From NCBI RefSeq assembly GCF_042681025.1, contig NZ_JBHUER010000004.1, forward strand, positions 124,001 through 188,000: a stretch of DNA of 64,000 bases. The letters are read 5' to 3'. The first letter of the stretch is position 1. Each line of letters starts with the position of its first letter. Source of the stretch: Methylopila henanensis. Lineage in GTDB: Bacteria > Pseudomonadota > Alphaproteobacteria > Rhizobiales > Methylopilaceae. Made by a program: the position numbers and the translations under genes. Below the pieces are notes generated by a model, which did not search any database, had not been told where the DNA came from, and saw nothing but the letters and a program-made list of their open reading frames with translations. Below are positions 27,998-38,004 of this stretch, piece after piece.

Positions 27998-28609
27998 CTA
28001 ACGCGCGAGATGCGGCCTGATGATCGTCAGCATCCGTTCGGCCGTCGTGCCGGGCGGAAAGAAGCCGAGATACCCGCCGGACGGGTCCATCAGGTAGATG
28101 AAGGCCGAGTGATCCACGGTGTAGTCGCCCTCGGGGAGGGCGACCTTCTCGTAGAACACCTTGTAGGCGTCGGCCGCCCGGCGCACGGCGTCGGCCTCGC
28201 CCCTCAGCCCGACCAGCCGGGGGTGGAAGGCGGCGACGTACTCGGCGAGCCGGGCGAACCCGTCGCGCTCCGGATCGAGCGTGATGAAGAGCGGCTGCAC
28301 CTTGTCGGCGTCGTCGCCGAGCTGGATCAGGGTCTGCGCGATCTCGTTCAGGTCGGTCGGGCAGATGTCCGGGCAGGTGGTGAAGCCGAAATAGACCAGC
28401 AGGTGCTTGCCCCTGAAGTCGGCGTCCGTCCGCGCCCGCCCCGTCTGGTCGAACAGGGCGAAAGGGCCGCCGACCGGCTCGCGGCTCCACATCAGCACGT
28501 CCATCAGCTCCGCGGCGGAGCGGCGGGGCGTCGCCTCGCCTCGAACGGGCGAGGGCTGGAGGCCGGCGGACGCCGCCACGAGCATGGCGGCGGCGATCGC
28601 CTTACGCAC
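27998..28609 (-). CDS. SCO1/SenC-family copper chaperone
   Basis: 203 residues. A signal peptide (about 1-25) precedes a thioredoxin-like domain with the copper motif in FGFTTCPDICPTDLNEI (CPDIC) and the distal His of GDYTVDHSAFIYLMD. SCO proteins load the CuA site of cytochrome oxidase or protect periplasmic thiols. The GTG at 28609 overlaps the end of the upstream MBL gene by 8 bases, so the two are translationally coupled. No cox genes lie nearby. Start is GTG; an ATG eight codons on would damage the signal peptide. Confidence 0.92.
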   Translation of the reverse strand: MRKAIAAAMLVAASAGLQPSPVRGEATPRRSAAELMDVLMWSREPVGGPFALFDQTGRARTDADFRGKHLLVYFGFTTCPDICPTDLNEIAQTLIQLGDDADKVQPLFITLDPERDGFARLAEYVAAFHPRLVGLRGEADAVRRAADAYKVFYEKVALPEGDYTVDHSAFIYLMDPSGGYLGFFPPGTTAERMLTIIRPHLAR

Positions 28610-29728
28610 CGAAGGTGAGCCTGCTGCCGGTCGTCGGGACGATGACGTTCGCGGGCATCTGCGCCTGGGCTTCCAGCGCGAAGTTCAGCCCGCTGCAATG
28701 CATCGGGATGACGACGTCGGGCTTCAGCTTCCCGATCTCGGCGACGATCTGGACGAGATAGTCCTTCGGCGCCGGACCGAGATGGAAGCCGCCGACGATC
28801 GCGTGGACCTTCTCGACGCCCGACACTTCCTGCGCCTGCCGCACGGAGTTGACGATGCCGACATGCCCGCAGGAGCTGATCACGACCAGCCCCTTGTCCT
28901 TGATGTTGAAGCAGGTGGCGTGCTCGTGGACATGCTCGTCGGGGATGATCTGTCCCGCGAGTTCGGCCGGAGAATAATGGCTCGCGTCGCAGCCGAGGCC
29001 GTCCTTGATCCCGCGCTCCACGAAGGTGTTGGGCAGGATGCGCTCGATCGAGGAGCGCTTGATCTGGCCGGTGGTGAAGGCGTGGTCGGCGACGACGGTC
29101 GGCGTTTCGCAGAGCACGGTCGTGATCTGGCGCGCCGCCAGCTCGCGCCGGTCGAGCTGGCCGAAATCGGTGAACTGTCCTTTTACGCTGCTCGGGCTGA
29201 CGCGATGACAGAAGTTGTCCTCGCCTCCGGCGTAGAGCTTCACGTCCGGCGCGAGATCGCTCCTGTACCGGTCGAGGAAACCCGTCAGCCCGCCGTAATG
29301 GTCGTGATGCCCATGGCTGACGATCAGCGCGTTCACCTTGGTCGGATCGACCTTCAGGATCTCGATGTTGTTGAGCAGCGCGTCGGGACTGTAGCCGAAG
29401 TCCAGAAGGATGGCGCGCGTTTCGTCCGCCCGCTGGGTCTCGGCGAACAGCGACAGGCCCCACTGGTTGTGGAGGACCCGGCGGTAGTCCTGCCCCCGGC
29501 CGTTGCCGGGCGGCTGATGCAGCACCCCCTGGACCGTCTGCGGCTTCAGGAACTGGTCGTGTGCGGAATCGATCAGGACGCGGAGGCTGAGCTTGTCGAC
29601 GGTCGGGACCGTGATGGGAGCCGCGCTCGCGATTTCGATGCAGTGGAAACCGGCGGCGACGNNNNNNNNNNNNNNNNNNNNNNNNCCGACGCCTTCAGAA
29701 AGCTGCGTCTTTCAATCGTTCCGACCAC
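28602..29728 (-). CDS. Tat-exported metallo-beta-lactamase-fold hydrolase, interrupted by an assembly gap
   Basis: The C-terminal 334 or so residues read cleanly: LIVSHGHHDHYGGLTGFLDR carries the HxHxDH metal motif, with SSCGHVGIVNSV and VIPMHCSG as later metal ligands. This layout matches the COG1237 group (annotated 7,8-dihydropterin-type synthases). Before the gap (29662-29685, N) the start GTG 29728 gives VVGTIERRSFLKAS, a twin-arginine signal, after GGGGGAG. The frame before and after differ by one base, so the written gap length is probably wrong, not the gene. It overlaps the SCO gene. Periplasmic location is inferred; substrate unknown. Confidence 0.8.
29662..29685. other. Run of 24 N (assembly gap)
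   Basis: Unknown bases lie inside the Tat signal of the MBL-fold gene. Reading frames on either side only join if the true length is 1 modulo 3 (for example 22 or 25). Confidence 0.95.
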
Positions 29729-29895
29729 GTGTTCTCCCCCCGGCGGAAATGCGTCGCGGAGAGTGATGTCATTAAATCTATCGAATAACAATGGTATTTG
29801 GATGCGGCGCGTGCGCAGGGCGGACCGCGGCGGATTTCGGGATCCACACGGCGCGCCGGGGTCGCCGGCGCGCGCCGCCCGCCGGCTCGCGGAAC

Positions 29896-29922
29896 AAAAA
29901 AGGGCGGCCTTCCGGCCGCCCT
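29896..29922 (-). terminator. Intrinsic terminator of the SH3-repeat gene
   Basis: GGGCGGCC (29902-29909) and GGCCGCCC (29914-29921) make an 8-bp stem with a 4-base loop. Read on the minus strand a run of six T (complement of 29896-29901) follows. It is 20 bases after the stop at 29943. Confidence 0.88.
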
Positions 29923-29942
29923 TGCTCATCGCGTCGGACCGC

Positions 29943-30785
29943 TCAGCGGTCGCGGTCCCGTCCGCCGCCGCCGGGCGCCCGCCCGCCGCCGCTCGGACCC
30001 ATCCGGTTGAACTCGCGCCCGCCGCCGCGGTCGAAATCACGGCCGCCGCCGCGATCGCCGCTGAAGTCGGGTCGGCTCGGCCGGTCAGGACGTCCGCCGT
30101 CCCAGCCTGGCCGGCCGGGCCTGTCAGGCCTATCGGGGCGGTCTGGGCGTCCGCCGTCCCAGCCCGGTCGGCCGGGCCTGTCGGGGCGATCTGGACGTCC
30201 GCCGTCCCAACCGGGACGGCCCGGCCTGTCGGGACGGTCAGGGCGTCCGCCGTTCCAGTCCGGACGGCCGGGTCGGTCAGGCCGGCCCGGGCGACCCGGC
30301 CGGTCGCCATGCCAGCCCGGCCGGCCGGGACGTCCCCAGTGCGGCGGGCGTGGCCGGTGCGAGCCGCGCCAGCCGGGGCGGCCGGGGCGATAGCCGTACC
30401 AGCGGCCGCCCCAGTAGTAGCTGCCGTCATAGAAGTACCAGGGGCGGTTGTCCCAGTAGCCGCCGATGGAGAGGCCTGAGACGAAGACGTCGTCGTCCGG
30501 CTCCTCGATCACGACGGTGGAGCGCGAGCCGCCGCTGATGTCGAGATAGCTGGCGCTCGCGAAGCCGGAGCCGGCACCGGTGTCGATCTCGCACCAGCCG
30601 CCCGTGCAGCCGATGACTTCGACCGTTTCTCCCGGCCTGAGGGTGTCCACGACGGCGTAGCCGGTTCCGGGGCCCGAGCGGACGTTGACCGAGGCGGTCG
30701 CCGTGGCGGGGGCGGCCCAGGCGGCGCCGGCGGACATCGCGAGCGCGCCCGAGGCGCAGAGCAGACGCTTGAGTAGGGGTGACAT
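29943..30785 (-). CDS. Secreted SH3-domain protein with Gly/Arg/Pro/Asp repeat tail
   Basis: 280 residues. Signal peptide 1-24 (ends GAAWA-AP), bacterial SH3b domain about 28-85 (SVNVRSGPGTGYAVVDTLRP, CTGGWCEID), a Tyr/Trp-rich linker (RPWYFYDGSYYWGGRWYGYR), then about 150 residues of near-perfect repeats of the type GRPGWDGGRPDRPDRP and a final GGGRDRDR. SH3b domains often bind peptidoglycan. The tail is reminiscent of collagen-like or disordered envelope proteins. AAGGAG lies 6 bases before ATG 30785. Repeat count may vary between strains. Confidence 0.85.
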   Translation of the reverse strand: MSPLLKRLLCASGALAMSAGAAWAAPATATASVNVRSGPGTGYAVVDTLRPGETVEVIGCTGGWCEIDTGAGSGFASASYLDISGGSRSTVVIEEPDDDVFVSGLSIGGYWDNRPWYFYDGSYYWGGRWYGYRPGRPGWRGSHRPRPPHWGRPGRPGWHGDRPGRPGRPDRPGRPDWNGGRPDRPDRPGRPGWDGGRPDRPDRPGRPGWDGGRPDRPDRPDRPGRPGWDGGRPDRPSRPDFSGDRGGGRDFDRGGGREFNRMGPSGGGRAPGGGGRDRDR

Positions 30786-31002
30786 GCGGGACTCCTTGCG
30801 TTCCCTGTGATGCGCCGGAGCCCTCGCCCGCCCGCGAGCCGCCCGGAGCGACGCTACAACGCGGCGACGCGCCGCCGAGTTTCACGCGCCGATTGTGGGA
30901 TTTCGTAGGCAGGCGCGACAGGCGATTTTCGCGACGCGTCGCGAAGGTCTGACGCCGGCGCTCCCCCGGTCGGGTCGCCTCCCGCTGGGAGCGAAGAGGG
31001 CG

Positions 31003-31326
31003 CTATTGCTCGGTCTTGACCTGCTGGGCCGCGACGAACAGCAGCTCGGCCATCTTGCCGCGGATCGTCTGGTCGGACTCGGACACGCCGGCGCGGTCGA
31101 AGTCGCGGCGCAGCTTGCGGAAAACGTCCTCGTCGCCGGCCTCCTCGAAGTCGGCCAACACGACCGCCTTGGCGTAGGCGTCGGCGGCGTCGCCGGTCTT
31201 GCCGAGCTTCTCCGCCGCCCAGAGGCCGAGCAGCTTGTTCCGCCGCGCATAGGCGTAGAACCGGATCGCTTCGTCATGGGCGAACATCGCCTCGAACGCC
31301 TGCTCGCGTTGGTCGAAGGTAGTCAT
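31003..31326 (-). CDS. F1-ATPase inhibitor zeta subunit (DUF1476)
   Basis: 107 residues. It begins MTTFDQREQAFEAMFAHDEA and continues IRFYAYARRNKLLGLWAAEK, the signature of DUF1476, shown in Paracoccus to be the zeta inhibitor of the alphaproteobacterial ATP synthase. The N-terminal helix blocks ATP hydrolysis. ATG 31326 has AAGGA upstream; an in-frame GTG one codon earlier is too close to it. Divergent from ftsH. Confidence 0.93.
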   Translation of the reverse strand: MTTFDQREQAFEAMFAHDEAIRFYAYARRNKLLGLWAAEKLGKTGDAADAYAKAVVLADFEEAGDEDVFRKLRRDFDRAGVSESDQTIRGKMAELLFVAAQQVKTEQ

Positions 31327-31438
31327 CACACGTCCTTTTCGGCGGTCACGCCGCCACGCATCGCTCCATCCCGGCGACTACACCGCGCAATTGTGGCGAA
31401 GGCAACGCAACCTTCGCCTTCTCCCGTCATTCGTTCGT

Positions 31439-31468
31439 CTTGGCAGAGCGGGCGCCCGGCCTTACATT
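31439..31468 (+). promoter_or_regulatory. Candidate RpoH (sigma-32) promoter of ftsH
   Basis: CTTG (31439-31442), an 18-base spacer and CTTACATT (31461-31468) fit the alphaproteobacterial heat-shock promoter pattern (CTTG, 17-18 bases, CYTATNT-like). It is 58 bases before the ftsH start. FtsH is a common RpoH target. Confidence 0.55.
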
Positions 31469-31525
31469 CGGCCAAGCGTCGCTGGCCCATGGCTCCGCCG
31501 CCGCGACCGACGCGAAAGGCCCGCA

Positions 31526-33439
31526 ATGAACCCGAACTTCCGGAACTTCGCCCTCTGGGTGATCATCGTTCTGCTGCTGCTTGCGCTGTTCACCCTGTTC
31601 CAGAACCCGGGGCAGCGGGCGCAGACCAACGACATTTCGTTCAGCCAGCTCCTGACCGAGGTCGACAACGGCCGCGTGCGCGGCGTGGTGATCGAGGGGC
31701 CGAACATTTCGGGCCAGTACACCGACGGCACGCAGTTCCAGACCTACGCGCCGAACGACCCGTCGCTGGTGCAGAAGCTCTACGCCAAGGGCGTCGCGAT
31801 CACCGCGCGGCCGCCGGGCGAGAGCATGCCCTGGTTCGTCGCGCTGCTGCTGCAGTGGCTGCCCTTCATCGCGCTGATCGCCGTGTGGGTGTTCCTGTCG
31901 CGCCAGATGCAGGGCGGGGCCGGCAAGGCCATGGGCTTCGGCAAGTCCAAGGCCAAGCTCCTCACCGAGGCGCATGGCCGCGTGACCTTCGAGGACGTCG
32001 CCGGCGTCGACGAGGCCAAGGACGACCTGCAGGAGATCGTCGAGTTCCTGCGCGATCCGCAGAAGTTCCAGCGCCTCGGCGGCCGCATTCCGCGCGGCGT
32101 GCTGCTCGTCGGCCCTCCCGGCACCGGCAAGACGCTGATCGCGCGCGCCGTCGCGGGCGAGGCTAACGTGCCGTTCTTCACGATTTCGGGCTCCGACTTC
32201 GTCGAGATGTTCGTGGGCGTCGGCGCGAGCCGCGTGCGCGACATGTTCGAGCAGGCAAAGAAGAACGCGCCCTGCATCATCTTCATCGACGAGATTGACG
32301 CGGTCGGCCGCCATCGCGGCGCCGGCCTCGGCGGCGGCAACGACGAGCGCGAGCAGACGCTGAACCAGCTCCTCGTCGAGATGGACGGCTTCGAGGCGAA
32401 CGAGGGCATCATCCTCATCGCCGCGACCAACCGTCCGGACGTGCTCGACCCCGCGCTGATGCGTCCGGGCCGCTTCGACCGCCAGGTCGTGGTGGGCAAC
32501 CCGGACATCATCGGCCGCGAGAAGATCCTGAAGGTCCACGTCCGCAAGGTGCCGCTGGCGCCGGACGTCGACCTGAAGACGGTCGCGCGCGGCACGCCGG
32601 GCTTCTCCGGCGCCGATCTGATGAACCTCGTCAACGAGGCGGCGCTGCTCGCCGCCCGGCGGTCGAAGCGCATGGTCACCTCGGCCGAGTTCGACGCCGC
32701 CAAGGACAAGATCATGATGGGCGCCGAGCGCCGCATGGTCATGACCGACGAGGAGAAGAAGGTCACCGCCTATCACGAGGCCGGCCACGCCATCGTCGCG
32801 CTTTACACGCCGGCGAACGATCCGATCCACAAGGCGACGATCATTCCGCGCGGCCGCGCGCTCGGCATGGTCCAGTATCTGCCGGAGAAGGACCAGATCT
32901 CGATCTCCTACGAGCAGCTCACATCGCGTCTCGCGATGGCGATGGGCGGGCGCGTGGCGGAGGAGGTGTTCTTCGGCGACGACAAGGTGACGGCCGGCGC
33001 CCAGTCGGACATCCAGATGGCGACCAACATCGCCCGCGGGATGGTGACGCGCTGGGGCTTCTCCAAGGAGCTCGGCACCGTCGCCTATGGCGAGAACCAG
33101 GACGAGGTGTTCCTCGGCATGTCGGTCGCACGCCAGCAGAACGTGTCCGGCACGACGATGCTGAAGATCGACAACGAGATCAAACGCTTCATCGACGAGG
33201 GCTACGAGACCGCGCGGCGGATCATCACCGAGCACAAGGACCAGATGGATCAGCTCGCCAAGGCGCTGCTCGAGTACGAGACGCTGACGGGCGAGGAGAT
33301 CAAGGGCCTGCTCGCGGGCAAGCCTCCGGTGCGCGACGCGGCCGACGAACCGCCGGCTCCTCGCGGCTCCGCGGTGCCGACCGCGGGCAAGCCCCGGCCG
33401 CGGCCCGACAGCGGGCTGGAGCCGCAGCCGCAGGCGTGA
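31526..33439 (+). CDS. ftsH: ATP-dependent zinc metalloprotease FtsH
   Basis: 637 residues: two membrane helices (about 7-27 and 105-125) around a small periplasmic domain, an AAA module with Walker A GPPGTGKT (from Gly196), Walker B IIFIDEIDAVG and the second region of homology NRPDVLDPALMRPGRFDRQV, then the peptidase with HEAGH (His417). It degrades membrane and short-lived cytoplasmic proteins, including sigma-32. The C-terminal Pro-rich tail is normal for alphaproteobacteria. ATG 31526 gives the standard start MNPNFRN; an open frame upstream lacks similarity. Confidence 0.98.
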   Translation: MNPNFRNFALWVIIVLLLLALFTLFQNPGQRAQTNDISFSQLLTEVDNGRVRGVVIEGPNISGQYTDGTQFQTYAPNDPSLVQKLYAKGVAITARPPGESMPWFVALLLQWLPFIALIAVWVFLSRQMQGGAGKAMGFGKSKAKLLTEAHGRVTFEDVAGVDEAKDDLQEIVEFLRDPQKFQRLGGRIPRGVLLVGPPGTGKTLIARAVAGEANVPFFTISGSDFVEMFVGVGASRVRDMFEQAKKNAPCIIFIDEIDAVGRHRGAGLGGGNDEREQTLNQLLVEMDGFEANEGIILIAATNRPDVLDPALMRPGRFDRQVVVGNPDIIGREKILKVHVRKVPLAPDVDLKTVARGTPGFSGADLMNLVNEAALLAARRSKRMVTSAEFDAAKDKIMMGAERRMVMTDEEKKVTAYHEAGHAIVALYTPANDPIHKATIIPRGRALGMVQYLPEKDQISISYEQLTSRLAMAMGGRVAEEVFFGDDKVTAGAQSDIQMATNIARGMVTRWGFSKELGTVAYGENQDEVFLGMSVARQQNVSGTTMLKIDNEIKRFIDEGYETARRIITEHKDQMDQLAKALLEYETLTGEEIKGLLAGKPPVRDAADEPPAPRGSAVPTAGKPRPRPDSGLEPQPQA

Positions 33440-33458
33440 GGCGGACGAACGATTGAGA

Positions 33459-33489
33459 AGGCCGGGAGCGATCCCGGCCTTTTTCTTTT
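33459..33489 (+). terminator. Intrinsic terminator after ftsH
   Basis: AGGCCGGGA (33459-33467), loop GCGA, TCCCGGCCT (33472-33480), then TTTTCTTTT. A textbook stem and U-tract. Confidence 0.93.
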
Positions 33490-33640
33490 GCGGCTCCCAC
33501 GTCGCAATCGCCGGGCTCCGCCGCCGCGCCGCGACGAAACCATCGCTCACGCTTTTTGAACGCGTCTTGCGCTATCCTCGCGCTATGACCGACCACGGAC
33601 CACGCGCGACCATCGCTTCGCGCGCCGGGAGGAACGCTTC

Positions 33641-34987
<1,347 letters not shown>

Positions 34988-35000
34988 GACGGCCGCCGCC

Positions 35001-37724
35001 TCAGGCGTTGATGATCGAAAAATCCGAAGCCGACAGGTCGAGGTCTCGCCCCAGGATCGCGATCTGCACGGCGTCGCGGCCGCCCACGCCGTCGAAATCG
35101 AACAGCAGGCTGCCCGAAACGCTGTTGTAGATCACACGGTCGGACGCGTCCTGCGCAGCGGTTCCAACATGGAACGCGTCGGCCGACAACGCGCCCGCCG
35201 GGAGCCCGCCGGTCTGCAGCCGGATGCTGTCGCCTTCGTCGGCGTCAAAGTCGGTGACCAGCAGGTTGCTCGGGGAGTTTCGGACGACGAACTGGAAAAG
35301 GTCCGCTCCATCGCCGCCGGTCAGCACGTCGTCGCCGCCGCCGCTGATGATCCGATCGTCGCCGTCGCCGCCGAGGAGAGTGTCATTTCCCTGACGGCCC
35401 CTGAGCACGTCGTCTCCGTCGCGTCCCTCGATGCGGGTGCCGGCGGTGGAGGCGAGGATGTTGTCGCCGTAGTCCGAGCCGATGGCTGCCTCGACGTTTC
35501 TTACCCCGAAGTTTCCATTCAATTCATACACGGCGCCGCTGGTGAATTCGACGAAGCTTATGGTGTCCATCCCTTCGCCGCCGTCGATTACACCTTCGAG
35601 ATAGAGAACCGAACCGTCGCGCAGAATGACAAGATCATCTCCGTCGCCGCCATAGACCTCGGAGATGCCGCGGCCGATCTTGAGAATGTCGTCGCCGCCG
35701 GCCCCTACGAGCCTGTCATGGCCGGACACGCCGTCGAGAACGTTGTCGCCTTCGTCGCCCCCGAGAATGTCGTTCTGGGTCGTGCCGATCAGGTTCTCGA
35801 TCGAGATAAGCGTGTCGACGCCGGCTGAGATCGTGTTCTTCGGCCCGGCTTCGCTGAGCACGACGCGCACGCCGCCCGAGGTCACCTCGGCGTAGGAGGC
35901 CGTGTCGTTACCGCCGCGGCCGTTGATGATGTCGTTGCCGGGCCCGCCGGCGAAGATGTTGTCCCCGTCGTCGCCCGCAAGCTTGTCGTCGTAGGATGAG
36001 CCGATCACGGTCTCGATATTGTACAGTCGATCGACGCCGAGAGACGTTGTCTGGATTGCCCCTCTCGTGCCGAAGTCGATATGAACAGCTGTCGTCGCGG
36101 CGGCGTAGCTGACCCTGTCGTTCCCGCCAAGGCCGTCGAAGATGTCGTCGCCGGCGTCGTTCAGGAACAGGTCGTCGCCTGATCCGCCGCGCAGGCGGTC
36201 GCCCCGCACGGTGCCCTGCAAGGTCGCGTCGCCGGTGAGGCCCTTTGCGTCAATGCGGACGCCATGCGCGACGCCGGAGGAATCCGTCCATAATGACGCG
36301 CCGGCCGCCGTCAGGTCGAAATCGCCGGACACGACAAGCCGCGCGTAACGACTGGCGCCGTCGATGACCACCCGGCTCTGCGCAGCTTCGCCGGTGGCGT
36401 TAAGCAGGGCGGCGAACGCCGGCCTGTCGACGCCCTCAAGCGTGACCAGACCGTCGCCGCTCAGCGCTCCGCTCGCGGTCGTCTCGTGGCGGAGCGTCAG
36501 CGAGATCGCGTCCTGGCCGGAGGAGCGCGTCTGCACCTCGACGACATCGCCGTCCGTGAGATTGGAGACCGCCGCGTTGGAAGCGGTCAGCAACCTGCCA
36601 AGAGTCACGAGCCCGGCGTCGATCTGCAACGGCGCGGCCGGGGCGGACGCGCCATAGGTGAGGAAACCTGCCGACTCGAAGCCGAGCGCCGCCGCGGCGT
36701 TAAGGCGGCCGTACTCCGCGGCCGTCAGCGAGGTCGCGCCCGACAGCCGCACCGCCATCAGGTCGTTTCCCCCTCCGCCGTTGAACTTGTCGGTGGCGGA
36801 CGTGAACGCGATGTCGATGACGACGGTGTCGTCGCCGGCGGATCCGTTGAAGGAGATCTTCGAGGCGTCGTATGACAGATCGACAGCGGCGCCGCCTTCG
36901 CCGGTCACGGTGATCTTGCGGAACTGCGGCGCGCCGTCCTCTACAGCGCGAACCGCGATCGGAGCGTCTTCGTCCGCGTCGAGCGTAAGGGTCGTCAGGG
37001 CGCCGGCCGCGCCCGGAGCGACCGATGGCGTCACGGCCACGACATCGTCGCCGTCGCTGGAGATCGCGAGCGTGGTCAGGCCGGCGCCGGAAAGCTGCAG
37101 GTCGCCGCCCGCGCCGTTCTCGTAGACAAGGCGCGCCGTCGTCGCGCTCGACGCATAGGCGAGCTTAAGGTCGACGGTGTAGGGCCCGTCGTCGTCGAGC
37201 TGGAGCCCGGCCTCGACCTCGCCATTGGCGATGATCGTATGCGCCGCCGACACGTTGGCGAGCGAAGCCTGCGTTCCCGGATAGCGAGGAGCGGATGTGG
37301 GCCCGATGAGGTCCTCGTTGGCGAACGGGTGCAGGGTTGGACTTTCGAACCGCACCTCGCGCAAGCCGCTGAACGCCGAAAGGTCGAGCGGCGTCAGCGG
37401 CCGCGTCACCGGCCCGCCGGGTGGGTCCGACGGATCGACGAAGTACGTCCGGCCAGTGAGAACGAGGTTCTCTATGCTGGTCGCGCCCTGCAGCAGCCGC
37501 GCGTAATTCGTATACGAGACGCTCCTTTCATAGAGCGGGTCGGGAGTGAATATTGGCGCGAGCTTGACGACCAGCGTGTCGAAACCCGCGCCGCCATTGA
37601 TGGCGTCCCCGGACTGGAAGGTCTGGCTCGAAAGGCTGGGCGTCGTGCCGTCCGCGATGAAAAGATCGTCGCCTGAAGACCCCGTGAAGGTGTCCGCGCC
37701 GGTCGTGAACGTGAACGTCGCCAT
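35001..37724 (-). CDS. RTX calcium-binding secreted protein
   Basis: 907 residues, no Sec signal. The first 30 residues already hold an RTX-like turn (GADTFTGSSGDDLFIADG). Residues about 60-500 form an extended beta-rich region without recognised domain. Residues 505-860 contain several blocks of GGxGxDxUx nonapeptides (RGGSGDDLFLNDAGDD, AGGPGNDIINGRGGND, YGGDGDDLVI, RGRQGNDTLLGGDGDD). The last 60 residues (DAVQIAILGRDLDLSASDFS) resemble type I secretion signals. It could be an adhesin, S-layer-like or biofilm protein. No type I exporter genes are nearby. GGAGGA precedes ATG 37724. A CtrA-type box lies 180 bases upstream. Confidence 0.88.
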   Translation of the reverse strand: MATFTFTTGADTFTGSSGDDLFIADGTTPSLSSQTFQSGDAINGGAGFDTLVVKLAPIFTPDPLYERSVSYTNYARLLQGATSIENLVLTGRTYFVDPSDPPGGPVTRPLTPLDLSAFSGLREVRFESPTLHPFANEDLIGPTSAPRYPGTQASLANVSAAHTIIANGEVEAGLQLDDDGPYTVDLKLAYASSATTARLVYENGAGGDLQLSGAGLTTLAISSDGDDVVAVTPSVAPGAAGALTTLTLDADEDAPIAVRAVEDGAPQFRKITVTGEGGAAVDLSYDASKISFNGSAGDDTVVIDIAFTSATDKFNGGGGNDLMAVRLSGATSLTAAEYGRLNAAAALGFESAGFLTYGASAPAAPLQIDAGLVTLGRLLTASNAAVSNLTDGDVVEVQTRSSGQDAISLTLRHETTASGALSGDGLVTLEGVDRPAFAALLNATGEAAQSRVVIDGASRYARLVVSGDFDLTAAGASLWTDSSGVAHGVRIDAKGLTGDATLQGTVRGDRLRGGSGDDLFLNDAGDDIFDGLGGNDRVSYAAATTAVHIDFGTRGAIQTTSLGVDRLYNIETVIGSSYDDKLAGDDGDNIFAGGPGNDIINGRGGNDTASYAEVTSGGVRVVLSEAGPKNTISAGVDTLISIENLIGTTQNDILGGDEGDNVLDGVSGHDRLVGAGGDDILKIGRGISEVYGGDGDDLVILRDGSVLYLEGVIDGGEGMDTISFVEFTSGAVYELNGNFGVRNVEAAIGSDYGDNILASTAGTRIEGRDGDDVLRGRQGNDTLLGGDGDDRIISGGGDDVLTGGDGADLFQFVVRNSPSNLLVTDFDADEGDSIRLQTGGLPAGALSADAFHVGTAAQDASDRVIYNSVSGSLLFDFDGVGGRDAVQIAILGRDLDLSASDFSIINA

Positions 37725-37904
37725 GCCGTTCGTCCTCCGCTGCGCCGTGGCCGATGACGTCGCCAGACGACTTGCCTCGGAGAGAAGGGAACACTCGGCA
37801 AGATCGCATGTCCAGTTCGACTATCGCGCGCCGTCCGCCGTCCGATCGGGGGCTCGCGCGTCGCGGCCAAGGTTTGGAGCCAACGGTATGCTTAAAAGTT
37901 AAGG

Positions 37905-37920
37905 TTAAGCGGTCTTTAAC
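37905..37920 (+). promoter_or_regulatory. CtrA-type binding site between RTX and porin genes
   Basis: TTAA (37905-37908), seven bases, TTAAC (37916-37920) match the CtrA consensus; two more TTAA half-sites begin at 37892 and 37899. It is 85 bases before the porin start and 180 before the RTX start, in a 280-base divergent gap with no gene. Confidence 0.65.
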
Positions 37921-38004
37921 GAATACAGGCCAAAGTCAGTCTCATTACAGGACAAGCGTCTGCTTCGGTTCGCGAGGCGGTCGCCCAATTGGGGACATGG
38001 CGGT

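Noticed and set aside
29990..30330. Possible CRISPR-like repeats
   Set aside because: The repeats are in frame, code for Gly/Arg/Pro/Asp units, have no unique spacers, and there are no cas genes.
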